From NCBI GenBank assembly GCA_040755755.1, contig JBFLZW010000033.1, forward strand, positions 1 through 64,000: a DNA stretch of 64,000 bases. Reading direction: 5' to 3'. The notes under the pieces were generated by a model, which saw only the letters and a program-made list of their open reading frames with translations, did no database searches and had not been told where the DNA came from. The first letter of the stretch is position 1; every line of letters begins with the position of its first letter. The DNA is from a bacterium. Its GTDB lineage: Bacteria > SZUA-182 > DTGQ01. A program made the position numbers and the translations under genes. Positions 16,921-25,777 of this stretch are shown in pieces.

Positions 16921-17475
16921 ATGTATTTTTCCAATAAAGATTTAACCCTCATGGGAATTATTTCTGCGCTGGGGCTTGGACTGGGGTTTCTTGTCGGTAT
17001 GCCTACCAGGGCCATAACCGGACTGCCTTTCCTTGGGTCTTGGATTGCCGGTCCGCTCCGGGTGCTTTTGACCCTGATAGCTCTCGCCCGGATTAAAAAG
17101 GTTGGATGTGTCACCTGTATCGAGTCGATTTATAGCCTGGCTTCTTTTTTAAAACCGGGCGGGTTCCCCTTGGCCTTTTTTGCTCCGTTGATCGGTGGCG
17201 TGATGACCGATCTTGTCTTCTGGATCATAAAGGGAAAAGAATTCCAGCTTGGATTGGGGCAAGCTGCCATTTTAGGAGGAATTCTAAATTTCAGTAAACC
17301 GGTAAGCGCTTTTGCGTTTATGCTTATTCTCGGTCTTCCGGGCCAGAGAATGATCCATCTCTATCCTTTACCAATGGCAGGGTTACTCGTCGGATCTCTG
17401 ATTTTAGGGATTCTGGCCGGCGCTTTGGGAGCAAAACTTGCCGAGGAGTTGCGTCACATCGGACTTTTGGCTTGA
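16921..17475 (+). CDS. ECF transporter S component-like membrane protein
   Basis: A 184-residue, very hydrophobic protein with several membrane segments; GGAGG lies before ATG 16921. Size, topology and an operon with a T component and a double ATPase point to the substrate-binding (S) subunit of an energy-coupling-factor importer in the inner membrane. No vitamin- or metal-specific signature was recognised. Flanking histidine-rich proteins favour a transition metal or a metal-containing cofactor. Confidence 0.68.
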   Translation: MYFSNKDLTLMGIISALGLGLGFLVGMPTRAITGLPFLGSWIAGPLRVLLTLIALARIKKVGCVTCIESIYSLASFLKPGGFPLAFFAPLIGGVMTDLVFWIIKGKEFQLGLGQAAILGGILNFSKPVSAFAFMLILGLPGQRMIHLYPLPMAGLLVGSLILGILAGALGAKLAEELRHIGLLA

Positions 17476-17519
17476 TCATGCTTTAATTCGGGTTTTTCTT
17501 TTGAAGGAGGGGAAATTGC

Positions 17520-18092
17520 ATGGAACTGAAAGAAATCGGTATCGTATGCTCAGAGGTCAAAGATTTTCGTGAAGTACGTCATCTCAGCCGGGGATGGACT
17601 GCCGATACCTGCATGATTAAACTCAAACCCCAATACAGGAGAGGATTAGGCGGATTGAATGGATATTCGCATCTGATCGTTCTCTTCTGGTTCAGCCAGT
17701 ATCGACAGTGGAAAATGCCGAAAGAGAAACACAAACCAAAGGATGTCAAAGTATTTGCCACGCGGATGCCTGCAAGACCGAATCCCATTGGCTTATCCGT
17801 TGTAGAACTGGTGGATTTTTCGATTGATGATGGAACGATTATTGTCAAGGGGATCGATGCCGTTGATGGGACTCCTGTCCTGGACATCAAGCCCTATCTC
17901 CCTCATTTCGACAGCTATGCCGAAGCAACGGTACCAGCCTGGATCGAACAGCACCTGAAAGAACATCATCATCATGGAGATGGTCATGGGCACGGACATG
18001 GGCACAGCCACAGTCACGGATCTGGCCACGGGCATCCACATAATCATAGCCATGAACATGCTCATGAACATGCTCATGAGCATGAGCACTGA
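17520..18092 (+). CDS. TrmO/TsaA-like protein with histidine tail
   Basis: A 190-residue protein. Residues 1-145 match the TrmO (YaeB/UPF0066) beta-barrel family, with GGLNGYSHLIVLFWF and ATRMPARPNPIGLSVVEL. In known members this domain binds SAM and methylates N6-threonylcarbamoyladenosine in tRNA. From residue 149 the protein is a low-complexity tail with 21 histidines in about 42 residues, alternating with Gly, Ser, Ala and Glu. Such a tail should bind Ni, Co or Zn. The gene follows a strong AAGGAGGGG site and sits inside the ECF operon, so metal storage or delivery, not housekeeping tRNA modification, is likely. Confidence 0.8.
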   Translation: MELKEIGIVCSEVKDFREVRHLSRGWTADTCMIKLKPQYRRGLGGLNGYSHLIVLFWFSQYRQWKMPKEKHKPKDVKVFATRMPARPNPIGLSVVELVDFSIDDGTIIVKGIDAVDGTPVLDIKPYLPHFDSYAEATVPAWIEQHLKEHHHHGDGHGHGHGHSHSHGSGHGHPHNHSHEHAHEHAHEHEH

Positions 18093-18129
18093 TCATGAGC
18101 ACTGCCCGCCTGGATAACTTCATGTGGTT

Positions 18130-18900
18130 ATGGCCATGAGACTCCCGAACGCACTATTTGAGGCATACGGTGAATCAGAAGGCTTCTGCCGGTTGGATCC
18201 CAGATCCAAACTTCTGGGATTAATCCTGTTCAACGGAATTGTCCTATTTATAGAAAGCCTTCCTCTTCTCTTTCTTTGCCTCTTGGTATTGACAGTTACC
18301 CTCATATGTATGAGATGGAATATTTTTCGCTCTTTGAGAATAGGGTTGATACTTTCCCTTGCCTTCTTCATAGCGAGTGTTTTCCTCTTCTGGTCCGGGA
18401 AATTCCAAAGCCCACATTGTCCGGAGATTATGGCCACAATGCGGGCTATCCTTCGGTTCATCATTTTAGTAACCTCCGGTCTGCTATTTATGCTCACTAC
18501 TTCGGTTTCCCGCTTCATCCACTCACTGGAGAAGATGCGATTTCCCTTCTCCTTGATTTTTGTGCTGACTATGGCTATCCGGTTTTTCCCCCACTGCTTG
18601 CGGGAAATGGAACTGATCAGGGATAATGCCCGAAGCAGGGGAGTCTGGGGGTGGGCGTTGATCCTGCATCCCTATCGATCCTGTCGTGCGTTGCTGTTCC
18701 CGCTGCTGGTGCGGAGCCTGAAAAAGGCTGATGCTCTGGCTCTGGCAGCCACGATCCGTGGATTTGGCGGCCCGGCCAAAAGAAGCTCAAGGCAGCGGAT
18801 CGGTTTTCAACGGGAGGATTTTCTTTTTCTTTTTTCTCTCCTGATCCTCTCCCTCTCCCTTCTCTGGGCTGACCGATGGATACTGGTACAATGGGGATGA
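18130..18900 (+). CDS. ECF transporter T component (CbiQ-like)
   Basis: A 256-residue membrane protein of the CbiQ/EcfT family. It begins with the usual LDPRSKLLGLILF segment and carries both cytoplasmic coupling motifs, NARSRGV near residue 160 and ATIRGFG near 205, which dock onto the two ATPase domains. The start is uncertain: GTG 18124, ATG 18130 and ATG 18136 are in frame, and none has a clear ribosome-binding site. It links the S component at 16.9 kb to the fused ATPase that follows. Confidence 0.82.
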   Translation: MAMRLPNALFEAYGESEGFCRLDPRSKLLGLILFNGIVLFIESLPLLFLCLLVLTVTLICMRWNIFRSLRIGLILSLAFFIASVFLFWSGKFQSPHCPEIMATMRAILRFIILVTSGLLFMLTTSVSRFIHSLEKMRFPFSLIFVLTMAIRFFPHCLREMELIRDNARSRGVWGWALILHPYRSCRALLFPLLVRSLKKADALALAATIRGFGGPAKRSSRQRIGFQREDFLFLFSLLILSLSLLWADRWILVQWG

Positions 18901-18910
18901 AAGTGCGCTG

Positions 18911-20374
18911 ATGCATATGTTCTCATCTCTTCTTCTCTCAGCCCAAAATCTTTCCCTCTTCTATCCGGCTTCTTCAAGGGCGGTATTAAAGGCCTGTAAC
19001 CTGGAGATTCAATCCGGAGAAATCCTCCTGATAGCAGGCCCAAGCGGCAGCGGCAAGTCATCGCTGATCCATGCCTTAAGTGGTCTTATCCCCAGGAATA
19101 TCCAGGGCAGGATACAAGGATCGGTATCCCTTTTGGGAAAAAATATTCAAGAGATTCCCTTTTGGGAAATCTCGCGTTCTCTGGCCGTGGTTTTTCAGGA
19201 ACCAGAGGAGCAATTCTTTACCCTGAAGGTGGAGGATGAGATAGCTTTCGGGCCGGAAAACCACGGGCTTCCCCCTGAAGAGATTCGACAGCGCATCCAT
19301 CAGGCAGCCCTCGACACGGATACTGAATTCTTACTGCCCCGATTGATCCATACTCTCTCGGAAGGAGAAAAACAGAAAGTAGCCATAGCCGCAAACCTGG
19401 CTATGAATCCTCAAATACTCCTGTTCGATGAGCCAACCTCCAATCTGGATGAACGGTCTGCCAGCCAATTCTATACTCTTCTTGAGAAACTCCATCAGCA
19501 TGCAGATCGGGCCATTGTCCTGACCGAACATCGCCTCCACAGAGCCGCCCAAATCGCCGACCGTCTCATAATTCTCCGGGATGGAGAAATAGCCTATGAT
19601 GGTAAACCTCATCTTTTGCAGAATCCCCAATGGCCCCAAACATGGGGATTGCGGGCAGGGTCGGACCAATCACCGGCTCTATCTTCTGGGAAAGAGAAAA
19701 GTCGCGCAATGCACTTCCAGCCGATCCTCTCGGTATCCGATCTTTATTTTCGCTTTCGTCCGAATGGTCATTTTGCCGTGCAGGTCCCGAAATTTTCCGT
19801 TGATGCGGGCGAGGCTGTAGCAGTGTGTGGGGATAATGGCTCAGGGAAAACCACCCTGCTTCGGTTACTTGCAGGGGCATTAATTCCCGATCAGGGTGAT
19901 ATTCTCCTTGAGGGACGAAAAATTCATTCTCTCCCTCTCGGGCAGCGAAGTCAGATGATTCGCCTGGTTCTCCAAAATATGGATCATCAACTGCTCGGCC
20001 GGAGCGTCTTTTCAGAACTGGTTAATTGGTCTTTTCCTTCGGGCAGCGAGAAGAAAAGAGCAAGCGTGGAGAAAGCGAGCCTGCTCCTGGATCGTTTTAA
20101 CCTGAGTCACTTACGTGATCGGCATCCCCACTCTCTGAGTGTGGGGGAAAAGCAGCGACTGGCTATAGCATCTGGCATAATCAATAACCCTTCATTGCTT
20201 CTCCTTGATGAACCGACCAGCGGTATGGATGGAGCCTCTATCGATCAGCTCATACATCTGCTTCGGGAACACAAAGAACAAGGTATGGCCCTGGTTATCG
20301 CCTCCCATGACGATGAATTGATCGAGGCAATCTGTGACCGGAGGATCAGCTTGCATTTCGGGCATTTGGCATGA
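18911..20374 (+). CDS. ECF transporter fused double ATPase (CbiO-CbiO)
   Basis: A 487-residue protein with two complete ABC domains. The first has Walker A GPSGSGKSS, signature LSEGEKQ and Walker B ILLFDEPTSNLD. The second (from about residue 275) has GDNGSGKTT, LSVGEKQ and LLLLDEPTSGMD. Such fusions replace the A/A' pair of ECF importers. It starts ten bases after the T-component stop. A very similar protein is encoded at 25.8-27.3 kb with the second transporter set. Confidence 0.88.
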   Translation: MHMFSSLLLSAQNLSLFYPASSRAVLKACNLEIQSGEILLIAGPSGSGKSSLIHALSGLIPRNIQGRIQGSVSLLGKNIQEIPFWEISRSLAVVFQEPEEQFFTLKVEDEIAFGPENHGLPPEEIRQRIHQAALDTDTEFLLPRLIHTLSEGEKQKVAIAANLAMNPQILLFDEPTSNLDERSASQFYTLLEKLHQHADRAIVLTEHRLHRAAQIADRLIILRDGEIAYDGKPHLLQNPQWPQTWGLRAGSDQSPALSSGKEKSRAMHFQPILSVSDLYFRFRPNGHFAVQVPKFSVDAGEAVAVCGDNGSGKTTLLRLLAGALIPDQGDILLEGRKIHSLPLGQRSQMIRLVLQNMDHQLLGRSVFSELVNWSFPSGSEKKRASVEKASLLLDRFNLSHLRDRHPHSLSVGEKQRLAIASGIINNPSLLLLDEPTSGMDGASIDQLIHLLREHKEQGMALVIASHDDELIEAICDRRISLHFGHLA

Positions 20375-20477
20375 AAATTCAGATACTTTCCATAAGATAA
20401 TGCTTGTAATGCATGATAAGTTAATCTATAATAATTTTATCCTCTTTTAGATTATTTCGCCATCTTTTTTATGATAT

Positions 20478-20496
20478 CGGGGTGATATCAGCCCCG
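20478..20496. promoter_or_regulatory. Palindrome upstream of histidine-rich gene
   Basis: CGGGGtGATATCAgCCCCG is a near-perfect 19-bp palindrome about 40 bases before the histidine-rich gene. It could be an operator or a small hairpin. Confidence 0.35.
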
Positions 20497-20538
20497 GTGA
20501 GAAGAGAGGAAAATCTACGGAAAGGAGGTATAAAGAGT

Positions 20539-20760
20539 ATGTCACACCATGAAAACCATGAAAAACATACCCACGAACATACCCATCCCGAAATTAGTCA
20601 TTCCCACTCTCATAGCCACGGTGACCGGAGCCATGAACATGAACACGCTGCCGGACCGGTAACACACCGTCATGAACATGTGCACTTAACTGCCGAAGAG
20701 CATGGTACTTTACACACCGATCACCAACACCACGAAATCCAGCATAGCCATCAACATTAA
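20539..20760 (+). CDS. Histidine-rich small metal-binding protein
   Basis: A 73-residue protein with 26 histidines in alternating HxH patterns, many with Glu or Ser. It has no signal peptide and no cysteine. AAAGGAGGT lies at good spacing before ATG 20539; a longer frame from 20482 lacks such a site. Comparable small proteins (Hpn, Hpn-like) store or buffer nickel. Its position at the end of the ECF operon, next to a chelatase gene, supports metal buffering. The metal is not known. Confidence 0.75.
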   Translation: MSHHENHEKHTHEHTHPEISHSHSHSHGDRSHEHEHAAGPVTHRHEHVHLTAEEHGTLHTDHQHHEIQHSHQH

Positions 20761-20776
20761 AACTGCAAGTTGAAAG

Positions 20777-20824
20777 AGAGCCGATCCTCTCTCCGAAAAG
20801 CGAGGACCGGCTCTTTTGTTTTTC
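20777..20824 (+). terminator. Terminator after the ECF/histidine-rich operon
   Basis: AGAGCCGATCCTC (20777-20789) pairs with GAGGACCGGCTCT (20102 bases of loop are absent; arm at 20802-20814) apart from one mismatch, and TTTGTTTTT follows. It ends the plus-strand unit before the convergent CobN-like gene. Confidence 0.75.
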
Positions 20825-20866
20825 ATCTCGGTCGATCTGTCTCCAGTTCCTCTGTGTTTTCTGTGC

Positions 20867-23800
20867 TTAAGGTTTGGGTTTTAACTTTTCCTTAATTTCC
20901 TTCATCTTGGCTCCCCAGTCGGCCACATCCTCGGCTGTCATGATATCGATAGCACCGCCTTGAAATTCTCCGCCTACATCGCCCATTCTCTCTTCAATAT
21001 CTCCTTCAATTTCAAGATAGATATTCTTGAGTTCTTCCATGACCTCGGGATCGGCCTTCCACAGGCCCCTTTGCTCAGCCTCGATCAGCCTTCGGCCGAT
21101 TTCTTCGAGCGCCCAGGGATTATGCTCCTTGAAAAAGGCGCGCATCTCCTCATCCAGAACAAAGGTCCTGGTGATATCGTCAAAGATCCAGTCATCCACT
21201 TCCCGGGTGGTGGATTCCCATCCGTATACCCGTCCGATTCTCTTGGAAATGGTTGACGCGCCTTTATATCCGTGGCGCTTCATACCCTCGATCCACTTGG
21301 GATTGAGCAGTTTGGTTCGCACAACTCTCCGTATCTCATCGGACAGGTCACGAACTTCCACGTGCTCGGGCTCTCTGGTATCTCCATAGTATGTTTTGAC
21401 CTCATAGCCGGAAATGTGCCTGGCTGCCGTGGTCATTCCACCATGGGCGCCAAAATAACAGCAGCAGCCGAAAAGATCCTTTTCATCGGTGACCACCTTA
21501 TTGAAGGTGGCATCCACGGTGCGCAGGCTCTCATGGAGGGAACCAAATGCCTCAACTCCCTTCACTCCCTTGCCATAGGCATAGCCGTTCCAGAAAACAA
21601 AGATATCCGAAAGATCCTTTTCCTCTTTCCAGGCCGAGGCATACACAGCCAACTGCACACCGGCAGAATACGTGCCCGGTTTGGCGGAAAAGAGGCGAAA
21701 CGTGGCTTTCCTCCACATTTCCGAATGTTCCTCATCGTCAGGGTTGTCCTTTTGGCCGAGTTGCTCTCTTAAGTATTGGAGGGCATGTTGTCGCGGGAAA
21801 TTCATATCCGAAGGCTCATCCAGCGAGGCTACCGTCTGGACTGCCTCGTCGATTAAGTCCACGCAATTGGGAAAGTTGTCTCTGGTGATACCGGAGAGGC
21901 GTATGGTTACATCAATGCGGGGGCGGCCAAGCTCGGCCAGAGGAATGACCTCAAAGCCCTTTATCCGGCCATTGGGCTGCCAAACCGGTTTTACTCCCAG
22001 GAGGGCCATAATCTGGGCCATCCCTTCCCCATCCGCATACATGACATCCCCGGCCATCCAGTAAATGGCTACATTTTGAGGAATTCTTCCTTCATCCTTG
22101 AGATGCTTCGCAATAACTGCCTCGGACAACCGCTGGCCTACCCGCCAGGCAGCCTGAGTCGGCACCCGGTAGGGATCGAGGGAGTAGAAATTCCGGCCCG
22201 TGGGCAGTATATCCGGCCGTCCCCGGGTAATTAACCCTGATGGACCGGCAGGGATATATCCTCCCTCCTGCCCGTGTAAGAGGGAGTCGATTTCCCTGGA
22301 GTCTTCGATGGCTCCATTCAGGGCCAGTATCTTGTGACCAAGGGCAAAAAGAGTAGTTTTCTCTTGACCGGCCAGGCTGCCACCGGATGAAGCCATAATC
22401 TCCCGGATAGCTTGCCAGAGAAGCGGTTCAGGATCTGAACCCTCAGATTCCTCATTCCCCCCGTTATTTCCGTTGATCTCAAGCACCCTGCCGATAAAAA
22501 GGCATGCTATGCGATCTATCGCTTCCAGAATCTGTCCGTGGCTCTTTTGATAACGATCGTTCATTTCTTCGGGATGTTCCAGGAGAAGGTGCATATCCAG
22601 TCCCAGTGCACCGGCAATTACTTTGCGCAAGGACTGATCCTGATCGGCATCGTATTTGAGAATGGAGTTGATCATGGAAATCTTGCGCTCACCCTGCGGA
22701 GGCTGGCCGAAAACATGCAGACCATCCTGAATCTGGGTATTGCGGATGCGGCTCAATACCTCATGCGCTTTCTTTTCCACTTCAGGGAAAGGCAGGCCAT
22801 CAACAGGACCCATCTCTTTTTCCAGGTTGTTCTTTTTTATCCCTTCAAGGATCATATGCTCTAATATATGGGATCGTCCCTTATCCGTAACTTTGGCTTG
22901 CTGATACTCGCTCAGGTGCCGGTCCAGTTCTTCCAGCCCCTCATAGAGTCCGCCGACGCTCATGACTGTCTGCATGTGATCGACTAAGGTGGCATAGCTC
23001 CGGCGTTTGGCAATGATCCCTTCAGCAGGATTATCTGCATTGTAAATATAAAGATGCGGCAAACGGCCGATACCAAGATCCGGATAGCACTCTGCGGAAA
23101 GCCCCACTCCCTTGCCGGGCAGGAATTCAAGGTTGCCATGAGTGCCTACATGAACAATGGCATCCGCACCGAATCGATTTTCCAGATATCTATAGGTCGC
23201 CATATACTGATGAGGAGGCGGTATATCGGGGTCATGGAGGATCTTGCACACCTGACCGTCACACCGGGCACCGGCGCATCCCCGCTTGGGTTGCACGCAC
23301 ACAGCGGCATTCCCGTAGGTCACGCCGGTAACGACGATCTTGCCGTCATAAACCATAGCCGCAGGCACACCGTTTTTGGCCTCACCCGGCGGGTTTCCCC
23401 ATGCTTCGATCATTCTTTCCTGAACCCTGGGGCTCAAGGTTTCAAACCATTGGTTATATTCCTCTTTGCTGACCAGGTCCAGGGCTCCTCCCTTTTGGAT
23501 AATCTCTTCAATCGGGGTCCATCGAAACTCGGAGATGGCCTTTCTCTCCATAATAGTATCAATCAGTTTTTTCCCATCAGCCGGAGGATCTACCCTATAG
23601 CCTCTCTCTTTCATGGCATGGAGAACCTGAGCAACACTCTCGAGGGTATCGAGCCCTGCTCCTCCGCCAACCGATGCTTCTACCGAGGCACAGGGGTTAT
23701 TGTGAAGGATGAAAGCGATTTTCCGCTCATGAACAGGTTTTCTAGCCAAGGCAATCCATTTGGCAACTCTTTGGGCAAGATAGGAACAGCGGTCTTTGAT

Positions 23801-24820
23801 GGGGCATCTGGCCTTGATGCCATCGTTCTCTTTTTCCATAGCGCCAATGATTATCGGCTCAATCACCCCCTCAAACTCCGGCATGGCCACATTCCAGCCA
23901 ATCTCCGAACTCAACCCCTGCGGGTCCTCCTTCCATTCCTCAGCCGTGCGATAGGTAGTAACTACCGGGGAAAAAACCGGCACATCCAGTTTTTTGAAAA
24001 TCTCTATGCCTTCGAGATTTCCCTCTCCGTCATTCCCCCCTCTGTCCTGGGCCTGACGGCCAAGAAAGAAAGCCTGAAGCTTGATCAGGGCTTCAATGCG
24101 GGAATTTCCCCTTTCGGTAAAAAAATAATCCTGTACTGCCGCTGCGCTGCCGCGAGAGCCCAGTGCCTCATCCCTGACACTGTATGAGAAAACCGGGATA
24201 ACCCCAAAGCCCAGCTTTTCAAGCTCGAAGATAAGGTTATTTTCAACCGCCAGGTCTTGATTGGCCCAGGATTGCCTCGTAAAGAGAATGCCTACATAAG
24301 AGTTTTTCGTGCCGCCCAGATGATCGCGATACCACGAAAGATACTCCTCGCACCTGTTAAATATTCCCGGAGCCTGTGGATGGTAGATCCCCTCCCAGGG
24401 AACTTCACCAGGCGGGTTATAGGCCAGGGGAACCTTGAGCACCTGATTTCCCAGATAGAGGATCATCTGTTGAAAGTTATCCTCCCCGCCCATGGTAATG
24501 TATCGATAGCAGTCAGCCACGATCTTCGGGGAAACAGTAGACAGCATCCAATAAGAGGGATCATGGCCCACACAGACAATGGGAATCTTTTCCCCTCTCT
24601 TCTTCAGTTTCTCTTCTATCCCCTCCCAGAATCCTTCAGTAGATCGATAAAGGAGAAGAAGATCGACGTCAGCCATTTTTTCGAGGGCTTCATCGATCAG
24701 GAGAGGATCATTTTCCAAATCTCTGGAAGAGTAAGCAGTAAGCTCAAGGTCATCAATGCCTTTCCCAGCCCGAATGAGCACGGAAACGTGCGAGTTCCAC
24801 ATAATAGAGCCGATCTTCAT
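20867..24820 (-). CDS. CobN/BchH-like chelatase large subunit
   Basis: A 1317-residue protein of the CobN / magnesium-chelatase H family, with the conserved block HVGTHGNLEFLPGKG near residues 560-575 and an upstream segment QPKRGCAGARCDGQVC that adds three cysteines. Known members insert Mg or Co into tetrapyrroles; relatives beside TonB receptors (HmuS) have been linked to heme metal removal. Here it ends an operon of two TonB receptors and an ECF importer, and the AAA subunits are encoded divergently at 37.3-40.4 kb. No corrin or chlorophyll biosynthesis genes are seen. The substrate could thus be an imported tetrapyrrole or the system's own ligand. AAGGAGGG precedes ATG 24820. Confidence 0.88.
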   Translation of the reverse strand: MKIGSIMWNSHVSVLIRAGKGIDDLELTAYSSRDLENDPLLIDEALEKMADVDLLLLYRSTEGFWEGIEEKLKKRGEKIPIVCVGHDPSYWMLSTVSPKIVADCYRYITMGGEDNFQQMILYLGNQVLKVPLAYNPPGEVPWEGIYHPQAPGIFNRCEEYLSWYRDHLGGTKNSYVGILFTRQSWANQDLAVENNLIFELEKLGFGVIPVFSYSVRDEALGSRGSAAAVQDYFFTERGNSRIEALIKLQAFFLGRQAQDRGGNDGEGNLEGIEIFKKLDVPVFSPVVTTYRTAEEWKEDPQGLSSEIGWNVAMPEFEGVIEPIIIGAMEKENDGIKARCPIKDRCSYLAQRVAKWIALARKPVHERKIAFILHNNPCASVEASVGGGAGLDTLESVAQVLHAMKERGYRVDPPADGKKLIDTIMERKAISEFRWTPIEEIIQKGGALDLVSKEEYNQWFETLSPRVQERMIEAWGNPPGEAKNGVPAAMVYDGKIVVTGVTYGNAAVCVQPKRGCAGARCDGQVCKILHDPDIPPPHQYMATYRYLENRFGADAIVHVGTHGNLEFLPGKGVGLSAECYPDLGIGRLPHLYIYNADNPAEGIIAKRRSYATLVDHMQTVMSVGGLYEGLEELDRHLSEYQQAKVTDKGRSHILEHMILEGIKKNNLEKEMGPVDGLPFPEVEKKAHEVLSRIRNTQIQDGLHVFGQPPQGERKISMINSILKYDADQDQSLRKVIAGALGLDMHLLLEHPEEMNDRYQKSHGQILEAIDRIACLFIGRVLEINGNNGGNEESEGSDPEPLLWQAIREIMASSGGSLAGQEKTTLFALGHKILALNGAIEDSREIDSLLHGQEGGYIPAGPSGLITRGRPDILPTGRNFYSLDPYRVPTQAAWRVGQRLSEAVIAKHLKDEGRIPQNVAIYWMAGDVMYADGEGMAQIMALLGVKPVWQPNGRIKGFEVIPLAELGRPRIDVTIRLSGITRDNFPNCVDLIDEAVQTVASLDEPSDMNFPRQHALQYLREQLGQKDNPDDEEHSEMWRKATFRLFSAKPGTYSAGVQLAVYASAWKEEKDLSDIFVFWNGYAYGKGVKGVEAFGSLHESLRTVDATFNKVVTDEKDLFGCCCYFGAHGGMTTAARHISGYEVKTYYGDTREPEHVEVRDLSDEIRRVVRTKLLNPKWIEGMKRHGYKGASTISKRIGRVYGWESTTREVDDWIFDDITRTFVLDEEMRAFFKEHNPWALEEIGRRLIEAEQRGLWKADPEVMEELKNIYLEIEGDIEERMGDVGGEFQGGAIDIMTAEDVADWGAKMKEIKEKLKPKP

Positions 24821-24880
24821 GGTTTTTCCCTCCTTCTGGTTTTAAAGACCTCTAAAAAAATCCGTTAATTACTGAACTCT

Positions 24881-25765
24881 CTATAAATACCTGCCGACCT
24901 CATAAAGCCACCGCAATCCGGGAAGATATACTATCTGGCGATGGTAAAGGCCGCAGAGAACTTTCACTGCGGGAATCCCTGTAGCCACTGAGACGATCAA
25001 CCCAATAAGGACCATATCCACAACCCTGTAGTGCAGCTCATTCCTATAGGTACGGGTGGGATAGGCCCGAAAGGCCCGACTCTCTACAGAATCGGCCAAA
25101 ACGGCGGCTCTCCTTATGGAATTGGCCAATACCGGGGTCAGGGTATTTAATCCGGCTGAAGTAAGATGCCCTATTTTCAGAGGATGAAATCCCTTCATTT
25201 TTTGGACCTCGATTACGGTCGAGACCTCCGCCATGAGAATGGGCAAAAACCGGATGGCACAGACCAGCATAAAGGACAGTTCATAAGGAACCCCCATTCT
25301 GACTGAACCAAGGAGAATGTCCCTCGGCTCAGTAGTCCAGCACAGCAGCAATCCGGCAGCGGTCATGGTGGAAAACCTCAAGCCCTGGATCAAACCGTAG
25401 ATAAAACCCTCGCGGTAAAGGTAAAGCCCGCCGGTCAGCCTGCCCAAAAAGAAAAAGTTCTGAGGAATTAAGGTGACCATAACCGTTCGCGGCCACTCCT
25501 GGTAGAAAAGGGCCTGACTGAAAATAGTGCCCCACAATCCGACGAGAATGATAATAGCCACAATTTTATATTTTACAGCCGGGAGTCTGGCCAAAGGGTA
25601 AAGGGCTAAGGGGACCGAAAAGAGGGTCAAAAGAAACAGGGGATTATCGATGCTGATGACCATAATGGCCAGACAGAACAACATGATCAGCTTGGTTCTC
25701 GGATCAAGAAGAGAACTAAGAGAGTTTCCCTCGCCTGTTTGAACAATGTCTCTACTTTGAAGCAT
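24881..25765 (-). CDS. ECF transporter T component (second set)
   Basis: A 294-residue membrane protein of the CbiQ/EcfT family, starting LLDPRTKLIMLFCLAIM. The coupling motifs are less canonical (VQKMKGF near 190 and SVESRAF near 230) than in the 18.1 kb paralogue. ATG 25765 was chosen because GAGG lies ten bases upstream and the next TTG is too close to it. It sits between the double ATPase and the CobN-like gene. Confidence 0.82.
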   Translation of the reverse strand: MLQSRDIVQTGEGNSLSSLLDPRTKLIMLFCLAIMVISIDNPLFLLTLFSVPLALYPLARLPAVKYKIVAIIILVGLWGTIFSQALFYQEWPRTVMVTLIPQNFFFLGRLTGGLYLYREGFIYGLIQGLRFSTMTAAGLLLCWTTEPRDILLGSVRMGVPYELSFMLVCAIRFLPILMAEVSTVIEVQKMKGFHPLKIGHLTSAGLNTLTPVLANSIRRAAVLADSVESRAFRAYPTRTYRNELHYRVVDMVLIGLIVSVATGIPAVKVLCGLYHRQIVYLPGLRWLYEVGRYL

Positions 25766-25777
25766 CTTTTTCAATCC

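Noticed and set aside
17793-18123. Opposite-strand frames over the histidine tail
   Set aside because: They are low-complexity shadows (Met/Ser or His/Ala/Glu repeats) of the CAT/CAC codons in the TrmO-like gene.
23054-24187. 377-residue plus-strand frame inside the CobN-like gene
   Set aside because: The CobN-like reading is complete and conserved on the minus strand; the plus frame has no domain and no ribosome-binding site.
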